From positions 1-53,811 of the forward strand of contig SHZJ01000023.1 in the NCBI GenBank assembly GCA_009692365.1: a stretch of DNA of 53,811 nucleotides, in the 5' to 3' direction. The position numbers were made by a program, and so were the translations under genes. Positions 1-8,443 of the stretch are shown here, in pieces. Under the pieces are notes generated by a model, which was given only the letters and a program-made list of their open reading frames with translations, was not told the DNA's origin and did not search any database. Source of the stretch: Gammaproteobacteria bacterium (GTDB lineage: Bacteria > Pseudomonadota > Gammaproteobacteria > Ga0077536). Position 1 is the first letter of the stretch. Every line of letters begins with the position of its first letter.

Positions 1-40
1 CTGAACTGCTTCCGATTTGTGGGTGTCCCTGAACTGCTAA

Positions 41-230
41 GGCGTTGCCCTGGGTTATCGCATTTGGCCCCGTTGGGGCCGTGCATGGTCAGATTGATCT
101 ATCGCATGTCGCCCAGTTGCGACGATGGCCGTGCGTTTCTCTGGGGCGATGGCCGCGTGTTTCGTTGCGGCGATGAACCCTCCTTGAAAAGGCCCAAAGG
201 GGCGTCATGTGAAAGCCTAGGGCAACGCCC
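41..230. repeat. Imperfect inverted repeat pair (arms 41-80 and 191-230)
   Basis: The left arm begins GGCGTTGCCCTGGG and the reverse complement of the right arm contains GGCGTTGCCCTAGG. Similarity continues over about 40 bases, through a GC-rich stretch ending GGGCC. The 110 bases between the arms contain a short repeated unit around GCGATGGCCG. No credible protein is encoded. The arms may be two opposed copies of a small dispersed repeat or the remains of a miniature element. The identity is not recognised with certainty. Confidence 0.6.
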
Positions 231-313
231 TGGGAAAGGCTGGAAATATGTCGATCCCTGAAAGGGCGAAACCTGCTGATGAGTCTGATGAGTCCGTCAA
301 TATCCACTTGCAT

Positions 314-482
314 GAAGTCATCAAAACCCGCCGCTCATTTCTGACCAACTACGCCGTGAGCAAGTTGTTTTATCAGGCGCTGAATCACATCAGTCAGAAA
401 TGGACCCTAGCCGATCAGGGCTTGGAAAGCAGCACTGAATCGCTTCACCAGCCAGTTCGAAGATCGGCTGCTGCCGGCTTAA
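314..482 (+). pseudogene. IS256-family transposase, C-terminal remnant with a frameshift
   Basis: Translation gives EVIKTRRSFLTNYAVSKLF and then ALNHISQKWTL, which resembles the C-terminal part of IS256-family transposases (usual form: KTRG.FP...A..KLL..AL.NI..KWT). After KWT the similarity jumps to the next frame, PIRAWKAALNRF then FEDRLLPA and a TAA stop at 480-482, the usual IS256 ending. Roughly the last 55 residues of a protein of about 400 remain, so this is a dead insertion-sequence fragment. The upstream part of the transposase is absent; only the inverted-repeat region lies to the left. It suggests past insertion at the left edge of the broken synthetase gene. Confidence 0.7.
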
Positions 483-604
483 CCAACAGTCCGTTTATAT
501 AAGATCCGGGACACCGCCGCCGGTTGACACGTGTATCCTGTCTCGGTGTATTTATTCGCGAAACATCGCTGGTCATAGGGGCTATTGTCCCAGAGTCGCC
601 GAAG

Positions 605-3600
605 ATGTCAGATTCCGTACTCGATGAAAATCATACGCCCGACATGGGCGTTGCGTATCGACACCTCTGTCAGGTTCATGCGGAGCGTCGGGCGTATCGG
701 ATTGGAGCCCGGTATATCACTTGGGCAGAGAGTCGGGTTCGAGTACAGCGTCTTGCGGCCCTGACCCTCGCCTCGTTGGGTGACAGGCCGCCCGACGCGC
801 AACGGCCTGTGGTGGCGCTTCTCCTCGCAAATTCGCCACTTTTAATGGAATGTTTTTTCGCCGCTGCCGTCGGCAGATTCGTCGTCTTGCCGATCAATTA
901 TCGGCTGGCGCAGAACGAAATCGTCGACATCCTGCAGGCCAGTGGTGCCCGTGTGCTGGTGACTTCTGCAGAGCATGCCGTAAAGCTCGATGCTTTCGAT
1001 TGGGGTAGCCTCACCGTCGAACACGTGTTTTGGGCTGACGATGCACAGCACCCGTTGCGGTGCCCAACAAGCTAACTCATCGATGCCCTAGAGCGGGACG
1101 GCCCTGCATTCGTGTCACCGGTTCTTAGCGAGGGCGAGGTATTGGAGATCTTTGCGACCTCCGGGACGACAGGCCGCGTCAAGATGGTGCCGCACACTCA
1201 CGCGGCGGTGCTGACACACGCCAAGGCGACTATCGCCGCCTTGGATCTGAGTTCCTCAATAGAGGAATGTTGGGCTCACATTGGTCCCATGTTCCATGTC
1301 GGTGACATCGCGTTTGTCTGGGCTGGGCTTCAGATCGGGGCGCGGCATGTATTTGTTGACAATGCACTGCAGGTGGCGAGTGTCTCCGCGCTGCTTGCCA
1401 CTGAGAATGTAACGATCACCAAGATCGCGCCGTCGTTGCTGCGAATTCTGGTCGAGTCGGATGCGGTCGAAGGAATGCGTTTCCCGGCGTTGCGCTGGAT
1501 CCTGACGGGAGGTGCGAAGCCCGATCCCGCGCTCTACCAGCTGACCCGTCAGGTGTTCGGGTGCGACTTCATCCAAGGCTACGGCATGACGGAGGCGACT
1601 TGTCATATCGCCTTCAAGAATGAGACGACCGAACTTCAGCACCTTGGCTTGAGGGTTCTGCCCGGGCTCGAGGTTGCCGTGCTGTCGGCCAACGGCCAAG
1701 CGGTCAGTGCCGGTGAAATCGGTGAGATAGTGATGCGCGGCCCCACGGTAATGCCGGGCTATTTCGTGGCCAATCAGACCACGCTCGATCGCCGATCCTT
1801 CACGCCTGACGGCTATTTTCGAACAGGTGATCTCGGGCGCAAGTGTTCTGCTGGGCGACTGCATGTCGTGGGTCGGCTCAAGGACATGATCAATGTTGGC
1901 GGTGAGAACGTCTTTTGCGCTGAGGTTGAGGCTGTCATTCGGTCTTTACCGGAGGTCCGAGATTGTGCAGCGTTTGCGGTGCCCGATCGGGTGCTGGGTG
2001 AGGTGGTAGCTGTTGCGCTCGAGTTGGTCGAGGCGGGTTCGCTGATGCCCGACAGGGTGCGCGAACATTGTCGTACGAGACTCGCGGGGTTCAAGGTGCC
2101 GCAGTTGGTGCTGATCGAGTCGGCACTGCCGCGTACTGCGAGTGGCAAGATTCAGAAACATCTGCTTGGGAACCGGGTCGTTAGCCGGAACGATGCGCTG
2201 CGCGCGGCGGCCAGTGCTGGCCTAGGGCTGGACCTGGAGCAAGTACTGATGGACATGATTCGGCGCCATCTGGCAGTCGACCCCAATCACCCGATCAGCC
2301 TTGATAGCAATCTCCTCGATCTGGGGCTGTTTTCACTTCGGGTGATTGAACTTCTCGTCGCGCTCGAAGTGCATTGCGGTTTCGCGATGCCCGCGACGCT
2401 GATTTACGATCATCCAACCCTGCGCGATGTGGCGAATTACCTGCGTACCAGTACCGCTGAGATGGCTGCGGGCATGCCGCCGCCACTGTCTCGATCCACT
2501 GAGGCCGCGGCTGAGCCCCTCGCGGAGTCGACATCAACGGTGCGGGCGCCAGGCTTTGTGAGCTGGATTTTGCAAGGCCTTGGGCTACTCGTCAGGCCAA
2601 CGCTCGTGGCGCTGGCGAGCATGCCTGTCATCGCCGTTGCGATCGAGTCGGCGAGTGTGCTGGGCGGTTTCGCCGTGGTCGCCCTCGCCCCGTTGTGGGT
2701 TGGATTGTCGCTCAGCATCCTACTGGGCTTGCATGTGGTCGCCATACGACTCCTCGATCCATCGGCGCAGTCTTTCGCGATTTGGAGTCCTGCCTACTGT
2801 CGGTGGCTCGTGGCCCAAAATCTTCTACGGAGCCTCGATGATGTCGCGGGACTCATCCGTGGCACGCCGGCGGCGCGCGTCTTTTTTAGGCTGCTGGGCG
2901 CGCAGATTGGTCCCGGCGCGCGGGTCGATTCGCTCCTGCTGACGGATCTGCGCTGGGTTCGAATCGGGCGTAATGCGGTGATCGCACGTGACGCGGTAAT
3001 CCAGCCGGCGCGGTTCACCGATGGTTTGGTCGTGCGTGAACCCATCCAGGTGGGTGAGGGGGCAGGCGTTGGGCCGGGCGCGCAGCTCATCGGTGAGACG
3101 CTGGTGAGTGACGGTGCCGAGGTTCGCGTACTGGGGACGTCGTCCCAAGTGCAGGACAGGCGTCTTGGTGAAATGCCAGCGTTCACGCACGGTGTCGGCT
3201 CGATCCTGCCATTTGCCGTCGCAAGTTACGTTTACCTCGCGGCGATAGGTGCGGGGCTCGCGCTCATCAGCGTTTGCGCGGGCGATCGGATCTACGACCT
3301 GCCGGCGTTGCTTGTCCGTGGTCTCGCGCAGGGACTGCCGCTCGGTGTCATCGTTGCAGTGGCTATGTCGCTGAGCATCGTCATGCCGGCTGCCAGTGTC
3401 CTTGCCACGGCCATACTTGCGCGCGTCATCCTGCAACCGCTGGGGCGCTATAGCCGCCATCGAGCGATGAGCCAAGCGGTCTATCGCGCCATGATAGAGG
3501 TGCCATTTTTCTCTATGTGGCTACGACTGACCGTGATGTCGCACCTGTCTGCATGGACTTATCGTTTGCTCGGTGTCCGGGTCGGGGTTCGGCCGTTGCT

Positions 3601-5693
3601 CGCTGCGCCATACGTCGATGATCCTGCGGCTGTGACGATCGGCGATCACGCGATTGTCGCCGGCAACGTGTCCATCCACAGCCGTGATTGGCGCGGCGGT
3701 GACGGCGGTCCCGTGACGGTGGGATCCTACGGCATCGTCGCGAACTCCTGCGTGCTTCTCGGTGGTGGGACCGTCCCTGATCAAACCTCGCTGGGGGACC
3801 TCAGTGCTATTGGACCGGCTGATAGCGTGCCTGCCGGTTCGATCGTGGTGGGCGCACCACCGCGGGTGGTCGGGCGCAGTCGGCTCGATTTCACGCTTTC
3901 AAGTTCTCGGCACTACGTTGTGATGCAGCTGAGCCTGGTGACACTGCAAATGGCCGTGAGTGTCTTGCCGGCGATGCTGGGACTGTATGGCCTGATGACC
4001 ATCACCGGCGTTTTCTTCGCCATTGGGGGCCTCCCGACGATATTAGTCTCGCTACCGTTGGCGCTACTCGTTCGCCGATTGGCCAAGGTTCTTGGGCTAA
4101 TCGCCTTCAAGTGGCTTTTCATCGGTCGCGCACGACCTGGGGAGTATCCTCTGATGGGTGCGGTCTACATCCGATGGGTGTTGCTCGAATCCGTCATCAT
4201 GGATGCGGAGAAAGCGGTGCTTGGCACCTTGCGAGGTACGGGCTACCTCGCCTGGCTGTGGCGTTCCTTGGGCGCCCGCGTGGGGCGCAACGCCTGCATA
4301 CTGGTGTCATCTCTTGGTTGTGAGTTCGACCTCAAACAGGTCAGTGACCAAGTGTCATTGTCGCCGCAGTCATTAGTGTTCGGTCATTCCGTCGAGCATC
4401 ACACGCTGCTGTTTCGCGCCAGTACGATAGGCTCGGGGGTGCTGGTCGAAGCCAACGCCATCATCGAGGCCGGCGCTAAAGTAGCTGATCGGATGCGCGT
4501 GCGGGCGAATCGCGCGGTGCACGGCGCCCGGCCCTCGGCGGAAGCCATGCCACCCAACTCCGCGCAAGCCATTCCCAATGTCGATATAAACGCACTGGAG
4601 CAGCTAGCCCGGAGCAAGCTGTCGCCTGCCATATACGACTACTTTGCGAGTGGTTCCGACACGGGTCGTGCGCTGCGCAGGAATATCGACACGCTGGCGG
4701 ATATCGCGATTTGTCCCCGTCGCCTAAGGGATGTATCCACGATTTCTTTGGCAACTTCATTGCTTGGTCGGCAACTGTCATCGCCAATCCTTGTGGCGCC
4801 ATCAGCGATGCACCGTTTGTTGCATTCGGACGGCGAGTCCGCCATGGCGCGGGCGACCGCGCGAAACAACATGGGCATGGTGCTGTCCATGTTGTCGACG
4901 ACACCGCTCGAAGACGTCGCCAAACCGTTCGCCGAGGGGGCGGGGTTTGCCGCTGCTTCAGTTGTATTGCCTCAAGGACCGAGGAGTCGTCCACGAACTC
5001 ATGGCGCGGGCCGAAGTCAGCGGTTATCAAGGATTCGCCGTGACGGTCGACTCGCCGGCAACGAGAGACCTCACTATCGTTCCACATGAGTGGATGATGT
5101 TCAGTCAGGCAATGCAATTGCCGCATCTTCCCGCGGTCGCTAATTCGGCAATATCGCCCCTGATCCGCTTCGAATTGATGAAAGACCCAGCGCTGACGTT
5201 CGCAGATCTGGTGACGCTGCAGAAAAAGACCCGGTTACCGATCTGGCTGAAAGGTATTTTGAGCCCGGGCGATGCCGTGCTAGCCGCCTCATTGGGATTC
5301 CGAGGCATCATCTTGTCGAATCATGGTGGGCGTCGGCTTGACTCGGAGATTGCTGCCGTCGAGACGGTCTCGGCGGTTCGCCGCGCGTTGGATCGCGCGG
5401 GTTTCGAGGTAACACTGCTAGTGGACGGCGGGATTCGGCACGGTAATGACGCCTTCAAGGTGCTTGCGTTGGGCGCCGATGCGGTAATGGTGGGGCGTGC
5501 GCCGTTATGGGGTTTGGCAGTGGGTGGTGAACACGGCGTGGCGCAGGTGCTCAAACGTCTCAACGAGGAGTTGGTCTTGGCGATGAAGCTCACTGGCTGC
5601 TCTACCATCGGAGAGTTAACGCCAGAGATGATCTACGTGAGGCCCGGCAGTTTCGCCGTGGACTCAACGACGCTTTGGGATGCGCCAAGATAA
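605..5693 (+). pseudogene. Broken fusion: Pls/PosA-type peptide synthetase joined to an FMN-dependent alpha-hydroxyacid dehydrogenase
   Basis: From ATG 605 one frame runs to about 4940, broken only by TAA at 1073-1075. Translation on both sides of that stop is continuous adenylation-domain sequence (ATSGTTGRVKMVPHTH, GYGMTEATCH, YFRTGDLG, the GK lysine of PRTASGKIQK near 2150). A carrier domain follows near 2240-2450, with DLGLFSL as its serine site. Next, at 2560-4540, come several hydrophobic segments and hexapeptide-like stretches, as in the terminal part of epsilon-polylysine synthetase-type enzymes. From about 4580 an FMN-dependent alpha-hydroxyacid dehydrogenase begins (IYDYFASGSD). Near 4935-4955 the frame shifts by one base and continues as QLYCLKDRG, LSNHGGRRLD and VDGGIR to the stop at 5691-5693. 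The parts and the fusion are seen in the sequence; loss of function is inferred. Sequencing error could explain either lesion. Confidence 0.75.
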
Positions 5694-5780
5694 AACAGGC
5701 GAGGAATCGGTGGTGCAAGTCCACTGCGATGTAACGGTGACCGATAAAGCAGCTTTTGGTCGCCAGATTCACGGGGGCAC
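5691..5780 (+). promoter_or_regulatory. Cobalamin-riboswitch-like element, probably degenerate
   Basis: Pieces resembling the AdoCbl riboswitch core occur in the correct order: GAGGAA at 5701, a short hairpin GTGG-TGCAAGT-CCAC at about 5711-5725, then TAACGGTGACC, a GACC/GGTC pairing, and GCCAGATTCAC at about 5762 where the B12 box (GCCAGGANACC) would be. The box is imperfect and the CCCGC segment is missing. A perfect hairpin CCACGCC/GGCGTGG (5804-5826) follows. No intact cobalamin gene lies downstream, so the element looks orphaned. The match is by eye and needs a covariance-model search. Confidence 0.45.
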
Positions 5781-5826
5781 CGGCGCCCGCTACCGCAAGA
5801 CGCCCACGCCTATATTGTTGGCGTGG

Positions 5827-6030
5827 CAGATTGCAGAAGTCCGGATCGCTAAGAGGCTCGGCGTCCGGGCAGGCGGTGTATTTTGCGAAGAGGTCACTCG
5901 CTACTTCGTGCAGAACCTGACGTTGAGCCGCATGGCGGGCTACGCGCTGCCTGCTCGGCGGTGGGGCCTTGCAGCTTTAGAAATAGAGCCGGCGCAACTG
6001 GGCACGCGCCGGCCGTTTGACACCGGCTAG
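5827..6030 (+). pseudogene. Possible C-terminal remnant of a TonB-dependent receptor
   Basis: The open frame ends with RLGVRAGGVFCEEVTRYFVQ and then NLTLSRMAGYALPARRWGLA. TonB-dependent outer-membrane receptors often finish with an N-L-T segment followed by GY..PGR.W and an aromatic-rich last strand, so this may be such a tail. There is no signal peptide, plug domain or start region. Position next to a cobalamin-riboswitch-like element fits a collapsed btuB-type gene, but that is inference. The same frame is open upstream through the riboswitch-like sequence, so it is not evidence of a complete gene. Confidence 0.3.
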
Positions 6031-6081
6031 GCAAAGCCGCCAGTCAGTCTAGGCAAACCATCGAGGCCGTCTTATGCTGCC

Positions 6082-6127
6082 CGCAGGATACAGTCCCGTC
6101 AGGCAGTGCGCAGGATACAGTCCTGCG
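6082..6127 (+). promoter_or_regulatory. Paired repeat and dyad upstream of the hydantoinase operon (candidate operator)
   Basis: The 15-base word CGCAGGATACAGTCC occurs at 6082-6096 and again at 6109-6123, so the copies are 27 bases apart. The second copy completes a perfect dyad, CGCAGGA-TACAG-TCCTGCG (6109-6127), ending about 30 bases before the first gene of the operon. The layout suggests a repressor or activator binding twice on one side of the helix. No regulator gene is adjacent, so the binding protein is unknown. Confidence 0.45.
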
Positions 6128-6156
6128 ACGATTCTTTAGGAGTAGCGAGAAGATAA

Positions 6157-6387
6157 ATGAGTAATTTTTCTTTCCCCCGTCCCACCGAAGCCGCCCCCGT
6201 ACAAACCCGCGAACCCGTCGCCGGGACCTGCGACAACTGCGGGGCCGCGGCGCTCAAACGCTATCCCGTGCTCTCCGAAGGCGGCTGGTTCATGGCGGTA
6301 AAATGTCAGGAATGCCTGCATTCCCAGACCCGCGAGAAATGGACCCGCTTGGGCCACGTGACGCTCCTCACCGATTCCATCGGTTAA
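6157..6387 (+). CDS. Small zinc-ribbon protein of the hydantoinase operon
   Basis: This 76-residue protein has two cysteine pairs, CDNC near residue 25 and CQEC near residue 50, which would make one zinc ribbon. The N-terminal 20 residues look disordered and proline-rich. It has no signal peptide or membrane segment. An AGGAG at about 6136 and the ATG at 6157 define the start. The gene is the first of three, with only 19 bases before hydantoinase A. Small third proteins accompany some HyuA/HyuB-related carboxylases (for example acetone carboxylase), so it may be an accessory subunit. The exact family was not recognised and the role is inferred from position only. Confidence 0.75.
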   Translation: MSNFSFPRPTEAAPVQTREPVAGTCDNCGAAALKRYPVLSEGGWFMAVKCQECLHSQTREKWTRLGHVTLLTDSIG

Positions 6388-6406
6388 CGCACAAGGATTC
6401 AGTACG

Positions 6407-8443
6407 ATGATGGCAGTGGATGTAGGGGGTACTTTCACGGATGTGGTAGCGGTTAAGAACGGCCGGATTTACACCGCCAAAGTCTCGACCGATGCCCAGG
6501 CGGTCGAGCACAGCGTGATTGAGGGTGCGGCAGAACTCGGGGTTGGGGACTCGCCCGTTTTCAATCACGCGAGCACGCACGGGCTGAATGCGATCATCAC
6601 GCGCTCTATCCCCAAAATTGGCTTTCTCACCACCGCGGGGCACCGCGATATTTTGGATATCGGACGCACGTGGCGACCGCTGTCGGCAATGACCAATCCC
6701 GGCTGGCGGCGCACTTTCGGCGACGCCGACCGGCCTTTGGTGCCGCGCTATTTGCGGCGCGGTATTCTCGAGCGCCTCAAGGCGGACGGCAGCGTTTTTA
6801 CCGCCCTCGACGAAGATCAAGCGCGCGCGCAGTTGCAGGTGCTCAAACGCTGTCAGGTCGAAGGCATCGCCATCTGCCTGCTCCACGCTTATACCAATAG
6901 CGTGCACGAAGTGCGGCTGCGCGAGCTGGTGCGTGAAGAACTAGGCGACCTGCCGTGTTCGGTGTCGAGCGAAATCTCCCCGCTGGCGAAAGAATACGCG
7001 CGCGCCTCGACCACCCTCGTGGATGTGTTCATGAAGATCATCTACGAAGCCTATTCCCACCGGCTGGACCGCGGTCTACGCGAAATCGGTTTTACCGGCC
7101 AGCTCAATTTTGCCGATTGCACCGCCAATCTCATCCCCGCGCAAGACGCCATGGAGGCGCCCTTCCGAGTGGTGTTCGCCGGCCCGGCCGCCGGCACCGT
7201 CGGCAGCGCGCATTTCGGGGCGATCATCGAGGAGCCCAATCTGCTGTGCGCGGATGTCGGCGGCACCTCGTGCGACATCAGTCTGGTGACCAACGGCGCA
7301 CCGTTCGTCAACACGACTTTCGAACTGGAACACGACCTCCTGGTCAACGCGCTGTCGAATGACATTTCGAGCATCGGCGCGGGCGGCGGCAGTCTGGTGT
7401 CGGTATCCCCGAGCGGTGACATCAAAGTGGGTCCGGAGAGCGCGGGCGCCTCGCCGGGTCCCGCGTGCTATGGCCGTGGCGGTACCCAGCCCACCATGAC
7501 CGACATCTGTTTGCTCGCGGGGATCCTCGACCCGGACGGCTTTGCCGGCGGCAAGATGAAGCTCGACGTCAAACTCTCGCGCAAGGCTTTCGAGAATCTG
7601 GATACCCGTCTGCCGTTCGACAGTCGTGTGCGCTACGCCTACGACATCGGCCTCAACAATATCGCCGAGGGTATTTTTAACATCGCGATCAAGCACGGCA
7701 TCGACCCCCGCGATTACTCCTTGATGGCGTTCGGTGCCGCCGGACCGTTGGTGCTGCCAGCCCTCGCCGACCTCGTCCACGTCAAGAGCGTTATCGTGCC
7801 CCCGCATCCCGGGTTGTTCTCGGCTCTGGGCCTGTTGAGCGCCGACCAAGCCTACGCCATCAGTCAAAGCGCCTATCAGGTGCTAACACCCAGCAGCGTG
7901 GGGGTCATCGCGCGGACCTACGCCGCGATGGAGGCGAAGTTGCGGCAACGGCTGGGCGCGCATCAGGAGGTGGAAATCCTGCGCGCGTTCGACGGCCAGT
8001 TGGTCGGGCAAACTTGGGAAACCCCCTTCGTACCCGTGCCTTCTGGCGAGATTACCGCCGCCACCATCCAAACGATGATCGCGAACTTTCATGCCGCTTA
8101 TGCGGCGCGCAACGGTAATCGCTTTGAGGCGATCCCGGTGCAAGGAGTCACCTATCGGCTCCGGGCGATGGTGAAAACCCCCAAGGTGAGCTATCCCGCG
8201 CTGGCGGATCGCGGCGCGACGCCGCTGCGTTCGGTGGGCACCAGCGTGCTGCGGTTTGTTTCCGACGCCGAAGAACTAGCCCAGATTTATCGCCGTGATG
8301 ATTTATGCGCGGGCGACCAAATCCGCGGTCCGGCGATCGTGCGTGAACCCCTCTCTACGACCTACATCACGCAAAACCAAGTGGGTCGCGTGGGGCGGTA
8401 TGGCGAGATTGTTATCAAGCGAATAACCGAAGGAAAAGCCTAA
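6407..8443 (+). CDS. hyuA: Hydantoinase/oxoprolinase subunit A (HyuA family)
   Basis: The 678-residue product is full length for the ATP-dependent HyuA family. It begins with the actin-fold phosphate loop VDVGGTFTD (residues 4-12), has a second loop ADVGGTSCDIS near residue 283, and the family segment GPESAGASPGPACYG near residue 345. Family members activate a carbonyl of a cyclic amide (hydantoin, 5-oxoproline) or a ketone with ATP, working with subunit B. ATG ATG at 6407 is preceded by AAGGA. The stop overlaps the next start by one base (TAATG), which indicates translational coupling. Substrate cannot be read from sequence; ketone carboxylation and hydantoin hydrolysis are both possible. 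Confidence 0.9.
   Translation: MMAVDVGGTFTDVVAVKNGRIYTAKVSTDAQAVEHSVIEGAAELGVGDSPVFNHASTHGLNAIITRSIPKIGFLTTAGHRDILDIGRTWRPLSAMTNPGWRRTFGDADRPLVPRYLRRGILERLKADGSVFTALDEDQARAQLQVLKRCQVEGIAICLLHAYTNSVHEVRLRELVREELGDLPCSVSSEISPLAKEYARASTTLVDVFMKIIYEAYSHRLDRGLREIGFTGQLNFADCTANLIPAQDAMEAPFRVVFAGPAAGTVGSAHFGAIIEEPNLLCADVGGTSCDISLVTNGAPFVNTTFELEHDLLVNALSNDISSIGAGGGSLVSVSPSGDIKVGPESAGASPGPACYGRGGTQPTMTDICLLAGILDPDGFAGGKMKLDVKLSRKAFENLDTRLPFDSRVRYAYDIGLNNIAEGIFNIAIKHGIDPRDYSLMAFGAAGPLVLPALADLVHVKSVIVPPHPGLFSALGLLSADQAYAISQSAYQVLTPSSVGVIARTYAAMEAKLRQRLGAHQEVEILRAFDGQLVGQTWETPFVPVPSGEITAATIQTMIANFHAAYAARNGNRFEAIPVQGVTYRLRAMVKTPKVSYPALADRGATPLRSVGTSVLRFVSDAEELAQIYRRDDLCAGDQIRGPAIVREPLSTTYITQNQVGRVGRYGEIVIKRITEGKA

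Noticed and set aside
19..261. Open frame of 80 residues over the inverted repeat
   Set aside because: It is explained by the GC-rich repeat arms, has no family motif and no clear ribosome-binding site.
1073..1075. Possible stop-codon recoding in the synthetase gene
   Set aside because: The stop is TAA, which other genes in the window use as a normal terminator, and no recoding structure is evident. A second lesion downstream favours decay or error.
4935..4955. Programmed frameshift between synthetase and dehydrogenase
   Set aside because: No slippery heptamer followed by a clear pseudoknot was seen, and the break lies inside the dehydrogenase fold rather than between domains.
5680..6030. 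A 116-residue complete gene
   Set aside because: Its first third runs through the riboswitch-like sequence and only the last part resembles a protein family tail.
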